Shown: positions 11,252-23,422, counted from the stretch's first letter. The stretch is 64,000 bases of DNA from Lepraria neglecta (GCA_033220425.1 CM065652.1:4092001-4156000); one strand, 5' to 3'. The notes: generated by a model not told the origin, from the sequence alone. A program made the numbers and translations.

Positions 11252-12002
11252 TTTGGGAAAGTCTCAAACGATCTGCGAGATGTGCACTGGTAACTTCCGC
11301 TATGGCTTTGTAGTTCGGATTAGAAGATCATATAGAAGCTCCTTGGATTTGAAATTGATACTTCTAATCATGTCGTTGGAGATCGAAAGTTGAGGGTTAG
11401 TCAGCGCGCACCTCGGGATGATACAGTGTTTTGTTGAGTAATCATCGCAAAATATTGGCGACGGATGGCCAAGCCTAGAATCGAACACTGCGAGTCTAAT
11501 GACTTGTCCCAGTAAGCGTGGTATGCGGGGCAGCTTACTTTTGTAGTAAGCCATGAGGTCAAGAACTTTGTCCCAATGAAGTGTTTATTTCCTGATTAGG
11601 TTAACGCGATAATGGGGATGTCCTTGCCTAAATGCTCCACTTCAAGGCTACAATTTTGATGGATTATGTACGGAGTAGTCATGACGCCTGATATCTCCTT
11701 GACATCTATCTTGTTCGCAATGCCGTGCCAAGGTTAGTGAATCCTCTTCGAGAGTGTGTCGACATCGAGGTCTGTATGCTGGCTGAGCAATCAGACCTAT
11801 GTCAGCCACGAAAGGTTTTTGACAAGACAGTATAAAAGATAACATTTCCTCGTCATGGAACTCATTCCTAACAGATCATCTTCCCTCCAAGTTTCAAGCA
11901 AATTAACAGCGCATACCCTCAACGCACATTTTATCTCTCCAGATCCCTTTCCAATCAGCGTAACAATCAGCCATCACCCTTAAGTCCCACTTATCCTAAG
12001 CA
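11252..12002. other. Divergent promoter region
   Basis: About 750 bp between the divergently transcribed regulator and hydrolase. Two open frames on the minus strand (11300-11554, 11648-11845) resemble no protein I know. The stretch before 12003 is pyrimidine-rich, as is common just upstream of fungal starts. Confidence 0.45.
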
Positions 12003-12851
12003 ATGGAAACCCAAAAAACAGCCAAAACCCAACACGTCGAAGCCAACGGCAACAAACTCGCCTACCGCCGTCTCGGACAATCCTCCGGCACGCCCCTAGT
12101 AATGATTCAGCATTTCAGAGGCACCATGGACCACTGGGATCCCGCAATCATCAACCAACTCGCCGCGCAACGTCCAATCGTCCTCCTAGACAACAGCGGA
12201 GTAGGGAAAAGCAGCGGAGAAGTCCCAACCACTTACGCAGGCTGGGCAGAAAATGTCATTGCGCTTCTCGCCGCCCTGGGTATCCGGCAGGTCGACCTTC
12301 TCGGCTTCTCAATGGGCGGCTGTGTAGCCCAGATGGTTGCTTTGAACGCTCCAAAGCTCGTTCGCAAATTGATCCTCGCCGCCACCAGTCCTAGCGTCGG
12401 TCCAAACACGGTTCAAGGAGAGCTTCCACCATTCCTGAGGCTTGCGCACGCTGTTACGCCAGAGGAAAACGAGATCGCTATGGCAGAGACGTACTACTAT
12501 CCCACCGCAGACGGAAAAGCAGCAGCCAAAGCATCCTGGGAGAGGATCCATGAGCGGCAGGAAGACCGATCAGATATTCTTGGTGAGGAGGGAACGAGTC
12601 GACAGATTGCTTCTTTCCAGCATTGGTCGAGTCCTAATCCAACTAATTCATTTGAACGCCTTCATGAGCTGAAGATGCCTGTCTTTGTGGCGAATGGTGA
12701 TAGGGATTTGCTCATGCCGGTGCCTAATACGTGGGAATTATTCCAGAAGATTGAGGGTGCCAGATTGGCCATCTATCCTGCTGCTGGGCATGGGTTTATT
12801 AATCAGTATGCGGAGACTTTTGCGGGGCATGTGAAAGATTTTCTTGGCTAG
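12003..12851 (+). CDS. Alpha/beta hydrolase, 282 residues
   Basis: Single-exon gene with an alpha/beta-hydrolase fold (AB hydrolase-1 type). The nucleophile elbow is GFSMGG with Ser103, the likely acid is Asp235 in NGDRDLLMPV, and the likely base is His263 in AAGHGF. DNSGVGKSSGE near residues 63-72 matches the loop that follows strand 4 in this family. The length is normal for the family. No signal peptide is visible, so it is probably cytosolic. Bacterial-style non-heme peroxidase or esterase relatives share this layout, and the substrate cannot be deduced. It has no intron, unlike most neighbours. A horizontally acquired origin is possible but I have no test for it here. Confidence 0.9.
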   Translation: METQKTAKTQHVEANGNKLAYRRLGQSSGTPLVMIQHFRGTMDHWDPAIINQLAAQRPIVLLDNSGVGKSSGEVPTTYAGWAENVIALLAALGIRQVDLLGFSMGGCVAQMVALNAPKLVRKLILAATSPSVGPNTVQGELPPFLRLAHAVTPEENEIAMAETYYYPTADGKAAAKASWERIHERQEDRSDILGEEGTSRQIASFQHWSSPNPTNSFERLHELKMPVFVANGDRDLLMPVPNTWELFQKIEGARLAIYPAAGHGFINQYAETFAGHVKDFLG

Positions 12852-13157
12852 TAGAGGAAGGTATCGGTGGCTAGGATCAATAGGGTCTCGCATTAGGGTG
12901 GACTATGCTGTTTTGTGCGGAGACGGAATTGGGAGAGATCCTAAGCAAGTGTATTGACGGGCGAATGCGGTAGTATTAGCAATAGAATTAATGACCTTCA
13001 GACATTTATAATCTCGGCATTTCCGCAAAAGGGGGATGCGATAGCTATGTTTGCGCAACGAGAAAGGTCCAACATTGAGTAGACCACAATCACCAGGCAC
13101 AGACTCTTTGCTTGTTACAAAGCTTAAAAAGCTCTTTCCCTACCTGCTTACTTCATA
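12852..13157. other. Short intergenic stretch
   Basis: About 300 bp between the hydrolase and the convergent O-methyltransferase remnant. No gene seen. Confidence 0.5.
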
Positions 13158-14132
13158 TCACCTCCTCAAAACAGCCTCAATAGTTCCGTCCAGACTCAAA
13201 CTCCCCATTTTCGGCCCCTCGATCCTAATCAAAGTCAACCCCGCCGCTTCAAGTAGCTCACGCCATTGTCTTTCGGTCCTGTCCGTGGCGGCAAAGGTCA
13301 TCATGGTGAGGTCCAGAAAGGCAGAAAAGGCCGAAATGCCAGTGGCAGGGAGTGAGCGCTACGATAGTGTTGGAGAGAATTTGGCGGCAGGCGACATCCG
13401 GCCAGTCGTGGAAGATGTGGCAAAAGAAGTAAACGGATGCCCCCAGCGAATGCATTAGCAGATGAAAGGAAGGTACTGATAATGAAAGCAAGGGTTGAAG
13501 AGGTAGAACATTGCTTGTAAGCGAGAATAGTCCACCTTTCACTGGTTGAGGTTTGAAGAAGTTATATGCCATGTTCTCCACCCCTTGTGCTACGTCCCTG
13601 TCTGCAATCACTTTCGGCAAATCCCGTGCAATCATCCAGCCCACAAGATCCGGCCCTTTTTCCTGGACGGCTTTCAGTGCTTGACCTCGACCCCGCCAAC
13701 ATCAATCAACGAAACTTGCTCTTCCTTCATTTCGTGACCTTTTGCAGATGCTGTGGCTTCCGACTTTGGAAACAGAGCAGACAGAGTGGCCTCGAGACTG
13801 GGATCATTTATCTTCGTCGCAGCAGCATTGTACGCACTGAACATAGCGAGCTGATCCGGCTGCGTCTCTAGCCATTGGAATATGTTCAATTTAGTCCCAA
13901 GGGCATAATGGAAGAGGGCATTTTCAGGTTGCTGAGGCTACGGAAGTCGAGCGAAGCGAGGTTTTGGGGGAATTTCCAAGGCGGAGACAAGTCCTCGAGC
14001 TGCAATTAGTAGTCTGGCCTTGGCACTTTGTTGAAGTTGCTTTGTCGATGGAGAAACACCGCGGGATCTATTTTCGAGGCACAGAAGTTTTGTAGCAGAT
14101 TCGATGTCGTAGATAAGCCGAGGAAGCTCCAT
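13158..14132 (-). pseudogene. O-methyltransferase (COMT-like), pseudogene
   Basis: On the minus strand the fragments appear in the order expected for a fungal O-methyltransferase. There is an N-terminal stretch from an ATG at 14132, then QPENALFHYALGTKLNIFQW, a partial SAM motif I (SLIDVGG), then RDLPKVIADRD, NFFKPQPVKG, FFCHIFHDWPD (motif of the catalytic region) and finally TMMTFAATDRTERQW and the C-terminal EAVLR at 13158. The frame is broken at least three times. A TAG follows RFARLP, with a large part of the winged-helix domain missing. One base is missing in the G run of motif I near 13690, and near 13350 the frame shifts again with about ten residues lost. A 32-codon intron-like insert before ASVYFF also lacks an AG acceptor. 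This is not a working enzyme. Confidence 0.8.
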
Positions 14133-15088
14133 AACCTTTCCTCAGGCTTCATAGCGGACGCCCCTACATGTGTTTCTGAGTGAACACAAGTAATCGTTAG
14201 CATAATGTGGTGAAATCTCCGACGGAACCCCTGGAACTAAGCCTAAAGCGGTTAGCGTAGGGCTGAGCGCTTGCTTATTGCTGTATGCAACTCTATAGAA
14301 TTAGCAACTCATGTTAATATCAACACCATTTTCCTCATATAAGTTTGTTAGCTTGTCCAAATGCTAAATGTAATGGCCGATACATGATGCCGAAGCTCTA
14401 AAGCAAAGATTCAATCCTCCTATGGCTCTATTCAGCACTTTGTGAGGTATTTAGCAAGCAGTCCCATTGCCGAGGGTCCACAAAAGAAGACCTGTTCGTT
14501 TCAACCCGTCCGCTGAAACTATGACATCATTGGCGATCAATGCTCATTAGACTGCAGGAGCGGAATCTCCCCGAAATTCCGAAGAATTATGTTACAGGTC
14601 ATTTTGCATGCTAAAGCAGCGGGGCTATTTGTGGTGGCTAGGGATCTTCTAAGCGGTCGTCCAAAAGCGAGATGTCGATAACGTGACATGCATGCACTTC
14701 GCCTCTTCCTTCGGTGTTAGCTCTCGAGGCTATCAATGAGATGCGATAGGCAGGTGGTTGCAGGTCGAGCGGCTTTCATATTTATGACTGTTGGTGGTTG
14801 GCTAGGCGTCGTGCCGTCCGGGGCTCCACGGCAATCTTAGCGCTTAAATGTCAGATCCACACCTCCATACCTCATGCAAGAGTCAGTACACATTGACACG
14901 AGTCATTTCGTCATCATGGTTTCATTCAACTATTCAGAGGCGGACGCTTGTCGATCTACTGCGACTTCAGCTGTAGCCCCGCGCTGGACTTGAACCCCCT
15001 TTCGCCTTTCGATTCGTGTGAGCCTCTGCATGGCCCCAGCCATCGAGAAAGCATCAAAGCGCACGTAGCATCTCCCGGAGCTCCAAAG
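14133..15088. other. Intergenic region without recognised gene
   Basis: About 950 bp. One plus-strand frame at 14948-15292 overlaps the last exon of the methyltransferase and is its antisense shadow. Nothing else is recognised. Confidence 0.45.
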
Positions 15089-16163
15089 CTACGCTGGCTT
15101 CCTTCCAACTGTGACTTCGAGGATGAAGTGGATGGCCGCCCCCTCCTTCGCTTCCTGGGCCGCCGCCTGGATTCGTCGTCGATGAGCTGGCCCACTTTTC
15201 TGGGGGCCGCTATTGTCCAGTGCAATGAAGCTAAACTCCTCTGCTACCATGCATTGCACCTGAGTGAAGAAGCCTCGCACTTCGGGACTTGATGGGTAGG
15301 GGTTGTGAGAGACATTCTTGAACCCCTGCTGGGTGAAGCTGTCGCCAAGGCGAGGGGGCCATCTATAGGGCAAGTATCAGTAACTGTATTTTGTGAGCAA
15401 CATGGAGTCTGACCCAAATTTCACCGCGCCTCTGGCATGATCTGCCAAATACTGTAATTCGCTGTTCTTTATCCCCGGTTTGACAGACTCGACAGTCATG
15501 GTTGCAAGATTGTGCTCAAACCACTGAAGATAGCCGCCTGGCTCTGCGTGTAGCACAATTGCAAAATTAGCCTCGTCATATAGTGGAGAGTTGTGTGCGT
15601 AAGAGGGTACGGCTACTGACTCAACATCTCCATGAGGTTTTCAAGGATGGGCAAAGGATTGTCATTCTTCACGACGGTGAGGAACAAGCGTACGTGTACG
15701 ATGTCGTATTTGCCTTTGAGCTCTTCAGGAACCGGTTTGTGAACGTCAAGCGTCTTTAGCGACACATTTGCAGGCAACCACTCCTTGGGAGGATACTGGT
15801 CCGCCGAAACATCGAAGCCGTCAAGGCGGGCTGATGGCAATTGGCGATTAACATCTATGAGCCAGATGCTAAAGAGATTTCGTTCAGCAGTGTTTCCTGG
15901 ACACGTCGAAGCGAACATTACCCCGTGCCCGTTCCAACGTCAGCTATAGCGAAGTCTTTGTTGTCCTTAACTGGTATGTCTGGATGGATGTTGTAGCCAA
16001 CAACGTCCTTCCAGAGATAGTGTTGAAGGTTCAGCCTTCGAAAGTGTCAGTTCGGAGAACTCAACATGATGTGAAATATCTAGCTGTACCTTGAGGACGA
16101 TGAGAAGCTTCGTCCAAGGACATACCCATCAGTGTCGTACGATGAGGTTGCTGCCGAAGCCAT
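15089..16163 (-). CDS. UMTA-type SAM-dependent methyltransferase 1
   Basis: Five exons (16163-16090, 16035-15922, 15868-15621, 15543-15414, 15362-15089) give 279 residues. The N-terminus GRSFSSSSRLNLQHYLWKD matches the UMTA-like fungal methyltransferases. SAM motif I is ADVGTGTGIW, split by intron 2. It is followed by GFDVSADQYPPKEWLP, YDIVHVRLFL and PGGYLQWFE. The family methylates small molecules in fungal secondary metabolism, with LaeA as a distant relative. The substrate is unknown. Intron phases 2,2,1,2 are identical to those of the second copy at 19654-20706. Translation is unbroken after splicing. It is probably cytosolic or nuclear. Confidence 0.88.
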
Positions 16164-16547
16164 TGTGATTCATTCACTAAGGAAAGGTGAGATGAAAGGT
16201 TTCGTACAGATGTATCACTGAATTCTGAGGAGCACAGCTGCGGGGCTTTCGTACATAATTCTCACTTTGATTATTTATTATAGCGGGAAATGATTGGAGT
16301 CTTATTTATTACCACAAATTACTTCTAACGGCTCTGCCTCTATTTCTAACGACTTCCCGGCACCTAGTGTGGTGGAGTAGACTGGGACAGCGAGTAGATA
16401 CCGTACTAGGCGCATAGGCTTGGTTTCACGGGGGCGCGTATAAGTAGATTTCTGCCAGAGGACACATCATCAATTCTTACATATACCTTTTAATATAGCA
16501 ATTCAATTCTTTTCAGCGTCGAGCCCAAATACAAACTTACCCCTTCA
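16164..16547. other. Promoter side of methyltransferase 1
   Basis: AT-rich upstream DNA (for example 16260-16330) with no gene. It borders the transposase relic. Confidence 0.4.
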
Positions 16548-16800
16548 CACTAGCAGGCATCTCAGCGATCCTCCGGTATTCATAGTAATAGCCCCCTATT
16601 CCTCCCTAAGAGCTACTTTCAGCTCCTCTATCGTCTGGGGGCGCTTTCGGCGGCGCATATGCTGTTTTAGAATGGCCCAAAGGCCCGTAATAGGGCTTAG
16701 ATCTGGCGACTGCGCTGGGTAATTTGGAGTCTGTATCCAATTGGCTTCGCGCAGCTTGTTGGCGGCTCCCTGGGGTCCTGAGCGCTGGCTGTGGCTGTTA
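16548..16800 (-). mobile_element. Tc1/mariner-type transposase relic
   Basis: On the minus strand the translation reads NYPAQSPDLSPI..LWAILK, followed by RPQTIEELKVALREE. This is the C-terminal catalytic block of Tc1/mariner transposases (PAQSPDLNPIENLW pattern). The Glu of the catalytic triad region is replaced (ITGLW instead of IENLW), and TAG follows REE. No intact transposase or clear terminal repeats were found around it. It is a short dead fragment. Confidence 0.65.
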
Positions 16801-18328
16801 CGGCTTGGCCGTCGCTTACTGTTTATAGTGATACGCGCTCCCTACTAGCGGCTGGCTTGGCGAGTCCTCAAGTACTTACCGCCCAGCCTATATCTATCTT
16901 CTCTCCTTAGATATATTCTCCTAGTTATAATATACCCTTATTGATTCTGTTACAACCAAGAGGTTAGCAGGTACCAGATGTACCCTGGGGACGCGGACGC
17001 GGACGTTGACGTTGGAGCACGGGTGATGCTTGTGCGGAAACGTTCGCGAGCATGGCGAGCATGGGCTTGGCAGGAGTTTCCTATGTCTATATATGTAGAG
17101 CACCGCTCACCACTTGGAGCATCGTGCTCAACTTGCTTTAGCAGTAGATCTCTTACTAGGTACTGAACATATCTCATCATATACTAGACCAGTCTAGTAC
17201 TTCGAAGCCTGCTTCTTCTGGCGTGGGTGTATGGGGTGATTTTTGTTGCAGACGGTGTTGTTGCTGAGATAATTGATGCGAAAGTCTCGTAAAAGTGTTC
17301 GACAAGGGAAGTCCTTGGTGACGCTGTATAAGATGCCATATATGTGGCACGAGTTGCTGGCTTCCCCGCGACCTTCACCTTCACTTTGGACTATGTCATA
17401 CGCCACGCTCGCTCCAACATTAAAATTGCGATGTGAGTCACATAAGTGCCCATACCGGGTACCATAGTCGCAAAGAATAGTGAAGCGATAGATTAAGCTC
17501 CCCTTGACATAGGTGGCGTTGGGACAATGGCAGAATGGAAAAAACCCGTATGCCGATGAAGAAAGCGTGTAACATGATTTATTGTCAAGATTAGGGTTCA
17601 AAGATGATTCGAAGATACCGTTGTTGCGCCGGGCGGCATATTTGGAAGGAAATCGGTTGTTAGGGAGCCTAGGAAGTAGATGATTTTCGCGCCAACGAAG
17701 GGAAATTTAGTTTAGTTGCGAGGAAGTGAAGAGACTTGGTGTGTTTGGGAGGAGCTAGGAGAGAATTGTTACGAGTGCTAAGTTGTGTATCTCTGTTAGT
17801 TTCGTGGTCTCCTGAGTCGCGGAGTTTGAAGGCGCTTACCCAGGTACTCCAGTAACCTCCAACGAAAAACGCCCAAAGCACTCCTAAGTATGACATGCGT
17901 GCGAATGGCCTTGCAAGTAGGACAAACCGGTTCTCTGCTGGGATGTTTTGGTGGTGTGGCTTGAGCTATTGCGGGTGAGGTTTTGAATTCGCTCCGATGG
18001 AGCCATTGGTGATAGCAACATCCACCGAAGGCAGCTTTTTGACCACCTACACCCTCCCCCCACGGCATCTTACTAGTAGTAAAGTCCGTCTCGTAAAAAG
18101 GGGGTCGTTTATCCGAGTGTTCCGGACAAGCGAATGAGCATTATCAGTCCAACGAAGAGGAAATCAACAATGACATAGAAGGAGATTTTGGGCTGTAGAC
18201 TTTTACCTCTGACCATACCACCAATTAGGACTGTTGGAACGGAATACGGGATTAACTAGACCCTGAGTAGCACATGCTTTGACTTGCTCAATACATTTCC
18301 TATCGCTTCCTCAGCAATCCCTACTTCA
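16801..18328. other. Unassigned region
   Basis: About 1.5 kb with several open frames but no recognisable protein. A minus-strand frame at 17796-18068 (start MPWGEGV) ends near a good GTAAGC donor at about 17835 and a possible acceptor at about 17790, so a small spliced gene of under 100 residues is conceivable. I cannot support its product. The frame 17194-17601 (-) contains six Cys but no start context I trust. Confidence 0.35.
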
Positions 18329-19315
18329 CTAGGTCTCATTAGCTTCCGTCAACCCCGAGCATTTCTCCACAATCTCAGCCAGTTCCTTCTTCCTCCCCAA
18401 AAACGGTGAGTGCCCTCCATCGATTCTCTCGACATTCCATCTTGGCCTCTTCACCTTTGCCACCATCCCCTCTAGCATACCAAGCATAGGATCATTTGTG
18501 CAAAGCAGATACGTAATCGGTACATCAAGATCATAACACACTTCAGCCACATCAACAGACGTCTTACTGGCCGACTTTGGCACCAGCAGAGAATTCCAAT
18601 GTGCCGCCTCCTTAGGAGGAAGATCGCTATAGAAGACGGGCGACGTGTCAACAGGGTAAAGAAGACCATCCTGTTTGAAATTGTGTTACAGGCCATCCTA
18701 GACACGACGGATGTCAAACCTTTTCTCACCTTGAAAACTGCCCAAGATGGTGCCTTGCCACCCTCCAGAGCAGCTGCCATCCCCTGGCCCTGTTCCACCA
18801 GGAGAGCAGCAATGAACAATACGTGAATTACACCGCCAGGTCTCCCTTCCGCTTTGCGCTTACTTCGTTCCAGTCCGCTGACGGTCTGGCATCCCGGCAC
18901 TCCGCCGTATGAATGGAGCGCCAGCAATACCTCTTTTCCATCTTCTTCGACTAATCTCTCAAGCACGGATCGAATAGCATACACATCGTCTACAACAGTT
19001 CAGAGTCAGCATTCGTTTTTCAGGGTCTTTAACTCGAGAGACATATTTCAGGAGTCTGAGATCTATTCCGACTCCCAGATTATGCTTTAAGAACGCAAAA
19101 TGGGATTTCAAAGGGAAATAAATGATTCAGAAAGGTCGCTTACCGCGATATGACGCCGTAGTTGCCTGAGCCGTCGTAGGGAGTTCGACTGTTGTGGTAG
19201 GAAAAGACGCTTGATTTAGAACGGCGCTGATTGGCTCAAAGTGGACTGAGGTGTGGAATGCGCCGGGAACGAAAACAATTGTTGGTCTAGGGTGGGTTGT
19301 TTTCGATCCGTCCAT
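18329..19315 (-). CDS. Alpha/beta hydrolase (esterase-like), 257 residues
   Basis: Three exons (19315-19144, 18989-18730, 18670-18329) join in frame to 257 residues. The N-terminus PTIVFVPGAFHTSVHFEPI is the oxyanion-side strand of AB hydrolases of the salicylate-esterase/EstC-like group found widely in fungi. The nucleophile elbow is ALHSYGGVPG, the likely acid is the Asp in LLCTNDPML, and the likely base is the His in DGGHSPF close to the C-terminus. The size fits the group, and it lacks a signal peptide. It lies between the two methyltransferases on the same strand, 340 bp from the second. This fits a tailoring enzyme of a small metabolite, but the substrate is unknown. Confidence 0.87.
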
Positions 19316-19653
19316 CGTACCAGCTTACAAGGTGATTGTCTAGCTGACGTCGAGCAATTTAAGTGTGACATTGCAAAGAGAAACAAGAGGACATTAACTA
19401 ATCTTGAAAAGGTCATGCAGGATGAAGTCAACAAGTTTTGATATTGCGGTTAATGTGACTAATTACTGACATTTGCATTGAGGACTTGTCACGTATACCA
19501 AATTAAAGCTTATATTACAAGCGGTGTTTCCGTTACGTTACAATCATCCCAAAGGCCTCGAAACTCAAATCTCTTGAGATTTGAAAAAAATGGCACGAGA
19601 GGCTTCAAAACTATCTGATCGAATGGAAGGCAGTTCAATTCCTTCGGTGGTGA
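19316..19653. other. Spacer between co-directional genes
   Basis: Promoter region of the hydrolase and 3' region of methyltransferase 2. No gene seen. Confidence 0.5.
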
Positions 19654-20706
19654 TTATTTGTCAAAATCTCCGCGTGGCTTTCTTCCTGTGACGACCTGAA
19701 GAGTATGCCTGATCGTAGCCCCTTGTTGAACTTCAGCATAAACGGCTTTAGCAAGCTTCCTGATCTCATCACCACTTCCAGGCGGTCCTTTCGCATCAAG
19801 AGAATTAGTGGCAAATTCTTCCGCCAGCACCAACTCCAAGTCCATAAATATCCGACTAGATGAGAGGTCCTCGTTGCGCCGCAAGACCGATACATGGGTA
19901 AGTTCATGGCTTCTGAAGATCTCAGGAAGGGCATAAACCCATCTGGATCATGTGTCAGATAAAAGAGCATTCCTTCGCTTTCAGTAGCTTACTTATGTAT
20001 ATCGCGTTTCACGAAGTCTGCTAGTCTTTGAATGTTCTCCCTGGGCGCGGAAGGCCTGCTAGTCACCACGGTTCGGGCGTGCAGGTCATACTCCTCCCAT
20101 TGAAGTAGTCCCCCTGGCTCTAGGATTCGTTTGTGAGATGTTCGTGAAAGGCCGAGCGGAAGGAAAATATAACGTACTCAGAATCTTGAGACAATGCCGA
20201 AGGATTGGTGAGGGATCATTGTCATCGATGACTACCAGAAATAATCGAATATGTACGACATCATATCTGCCATGCAAAGATTCCGGGGGCTCATCAAAGA
20301 CATTCCACACTCCGAGTTTAACGTTACCCGGCAGCCATTCTTCCGGGGGATAACCTGAGGACGACACGTCGAAACCTTCGAGCTGTGTTGAAGGAGGCAA
20401 GCTCTTCGCAAGATCCAGCAGCCAAATACTGGGAACAGAAGAATTTAGCTTTCAACACGACATGTGTGTACCTCATGCCTGATCTTTACCCTGTACCGGT
20501 CCCAATATCGGCAACCTTGATGTTCGGCTCCCTCAAGGATGCATCGGGGCTTATGAGATAGTTCAAGCTCTCTTTCCAAAGGTAGTGCTGGCAATTCAAT
20601 CTGCGTTCTCCCTGAGATCAGTTCTATATATGCTATGAGCATATTATATTATGATGTACCTAGTCGCTTCCGCATAACCTCTTCCAAGAGCATATTCGTC
20701 CGCCAT
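19654..20706 (-). CDS. UMTA-type SAM-dependent methyltransferase 2
   Basis: Five exons (20706-20660, 20600-20490, 20428-20178, 20119-19993, 19942-19654) give 274 residues. It begins MADEYALGRGYAEATRLN and has LNCQHYLWKESLNY, SAM motif I ADIGTGTGIW, GFDVSSSGYPPEEWLPGNV, YDVVHIRLFL and PGGLLQWEEYDLHA. The C-terminus RHTLQVVTGRKP matches HFILEVTVGRKP in copy 1. It is a clear paralog of the gene at 15089-16163, with all four introns in the same places and phases, so the pair arose by gene duplication and not by retroposition. The reaction is methyl transfer from SAM to an unknown small molecule. The frame is intact. Confidence 0.9.
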
Positions 20707-21916
20707 TCTTGCCCACAAATTTTTCTATGGCTTCGTCGTGGACATGCAAGTTTCGCGAAATCAGACAAAGGATTCACGCTATACTTTACAACTTTTGATC
20801 AAAAGGTTTAGAATACGCTTCAGGTACCAATACGTCGGCTTGTACGCAAATGGCCCCACTCTTTTCTGCATTAGGACACCCTCAGCGTACTTTCAAAACT
20901 CATCTAGTTGTCTTATGACTCAGACCCTTAGATGTATAGGCGGGCATCTTCGGAGACCAAAGGTGTTGATCATCGAACTGAAAGATCAGCGGTCACCATA
21001 GCTCAGCCTTTGATCCTTCAAATACATGGCTTATGTAAGGCGTGAGCGATCAGAAGCACAGGGCCCATGCAAGATGACATGGATGTCCTAATCCGCTCTT
21101 AATGACGCACTAAGCCCGTAAGATGCACCTGTTCAAAGGGTAGCACTGAAAGCTGTCGTTCGATGCTGTGCATCTCTAGCGTGGTGATTTCGCGTAGATC
21201 ATAGGTAGATTACATCACTAGCGCTTACAGTTTGAAACAAGATCTGCCGGAGAATTTTCGTCATTGCATAACAGCTCATGCAACGTGATAATTCAGCTGT
21301 GGAAAGGTGGTGTCCAAATCCCACAGGAAACAACCACTCGTAAGCCAAGATCGCCACCAATGACGCTAGTTGCTCTATGTCTCACTTAGATTCTACCAAC
21401 GATCTCTTCCCTACGGCCGTGGATGCATCGATCTGCGGTCCCTGCATGAAGCCGCCCCACATGCCTCTGGTCCTTCTCTGGCCGCTTTACGACATTTGAA
21501 TGCATGCATGCAAGGTTGGCCTGTCAAAAAGAAGCTTGAATACCATGACGCGAAACCAAAGCGGAAGGGTAAGCTAGGGATCCGGGTCGAAAGAGTACAA
21601 TGCATACCTAATGATTCTCAGCTGCAGCAGCTGATGCAGATCCCTTATCAGACGGGCGCCTGAGTCAATCCTCTCGAGTACTATGCCATGTGAATAAGCA
21701 GCCCAAGTGCCGTGAGACGGCACGGTGCCCTGAGTACCAGCCATCCAATTATCTGACACTTTGCATCTGGACAGCATGTTCCTGATTGTGTCATCCTTGT
21801 GTCTCCACGGCTTTTGCATGGATAACACTCTTTGAGGTTTGCTCGCTACCCACGTCAATATCAAAGCAAGAATCGTTTCCTCGCAAATTACCTCTTATGC
21901 TCTTCTGATAGTAAAA
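20707..21916. other. Divergent intergenic region
   Basis: About 1.2 kb between methyltransferase 2 and the rhodopsin-domain gene, which are divergent. The longest frames (20738-21001, 21370-21663 on +) match nothing I know. It probably contains two promoters. Confidence 0.45.
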
Positions 21917-23422
21917 ATGGCAGGTTCAAGCTCTCCTACTCTATCGCCTCCACCCGGTGGTGACCAAAACAGGGGTTGGCAGCTTCTTGTCGTGCACTCC
22001 ATCTTTTCGGGTACAGTGATCACTTTGCTGTTCGCGCGGTTATACACGCGGATTTTCATCGTCAGAAACGTAGGTTTCGATGACTATTACATAATTTTAG
22101 GAGTGGTAAGTGACATGAAGAGTTCAAGTCTGGATTCCCAGCAGAGCGCTGACTTCTCTCAGGTTTCCTCCATTGTATCATTGATCCTAGATGTGTTCCA
22201 AGTCCGCTGGGGTTGGGGCCGTCATACCTATTATCTCCTACAGACACCACAATCACGCGCGAGACTTGTCGAAGCATCCAAGCTCAGCTCTATGAATCAA
22301 ATCAACACCATACTCGGCTTGTTATTCATCAAATTCTCGATCGGTCTTCTTCTATTACGCATTTTTGGCACCAAGAGGACCTGGAGATGGATCATTCGTT
22401 CGATCATGGCTTTCGTCTTCGTAACGACAGTCATCTCGGTCGCCATGGTTCTCGCTCAATGTCGACCGCTTGACAAGCTCTGGAATCCCACTGCTTCTGG
22501 AACATGCTGGAGTCCAGAGGTAGTTATTCATATTGGCTACTACAACGGTGGTTAGTTTTTCAAACGAACATGAGCGTATTAGAGAGCCTCACTGATCTTG
22601 AATTTCAAGCCGTCGCAGTGATTTCTGACTGGGCGCTTTCCAGTGTCCCTATCGTCGTCATGTGGAATCTCCAGATGAGCATACAAAAGAAAGCTGGGAT
22701 TGCTGCTCTTATGGGCCTCGGGTACTTGTAAGCATCAGCCAGTGGAAAGATATAGGAGGACAATCCTTATAAGCCTGCAGTACCGGAGCAACCGCAATCG
22801 TCAGGACAGTACTCCTACGCAACCTTGCTGCGGCCGATATTACTTGTAGGTCCCGAGGAAGGAGAAGATGATAATGAAACAATTTTCTCTAACAACAATA
22901 TCTAGGGGATATAATTCCCACGGACAATTGGGCGGGGTGAGTCGGCATTTTATTTTCAGATTGCAATACTTCCTCAACATATACTAACACAGCATCTTTC
23001 ACCTCAGCGTAGAAAACCACCTCGGCATAATCGCCGCCTGCGTCCCCGCCATAAGGCCTCTCTTCAGCCATTCCCAACGACTCCCATTCAAAGGCTGGAG
23101 CAGAATCTTCGCCGGCAACTCAGCTCCTTCGCAACCTCCTGCAGAAGACAAACGCCCCTTACACAGAGCTCCTGTCAGAAATGTCAATTCGATCTCCGAG
23201 GCATTGAGGAGTGCCGAGCATGATTCAAAAGGCACGAGAGGAATGTATGGTCATGATGTCGCGAGCTGGACGACCGCGAGTGGCGAGAGCGGCAGGGTTC
23301 CGGGGAATGCGATCAAGGTTGAGACGGAATTTGCTCTTGATAATTTGGAATTTCGTGGGGCTGGAGACGGGCTGGGGAGAGCTGATACGACTGAGGAACG
23401 GAAAATCTCAGACCAGGTCTGA
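21917..23422 (+). CDS. Rhodopsin-domain (PTH11-like) seven-helix membrane protein
   Basis: Six exons (21917-22105, 22163-22550, 22610-22727, 22781-22845, 22906-22936, 23008-23422) join to 401 residues. The typical fungal rhodopsin domain (PF20684 type) is complete: ARLYTRIFIVRNVGFDDYYIILGV near residues 40-63, then WGWGRHTYYL, FIKFSIGLLLLRIF, LAQCRPLDKLWNP with CW, SDWALSSVPIVVMWNLQM, TGATAIVRTVLL and WDIIPTDNWAGVENHLGIIAACVPAIRPL. A hydrophilic tail of about 130 residues follows. Such proteins are plasma-membrane proteins, some acting as candidate G-protein-coupled receptors, and the ligand is unknown. Exon 5 is only 31 nt, which automated callers may miss. Confidence 0.9.
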
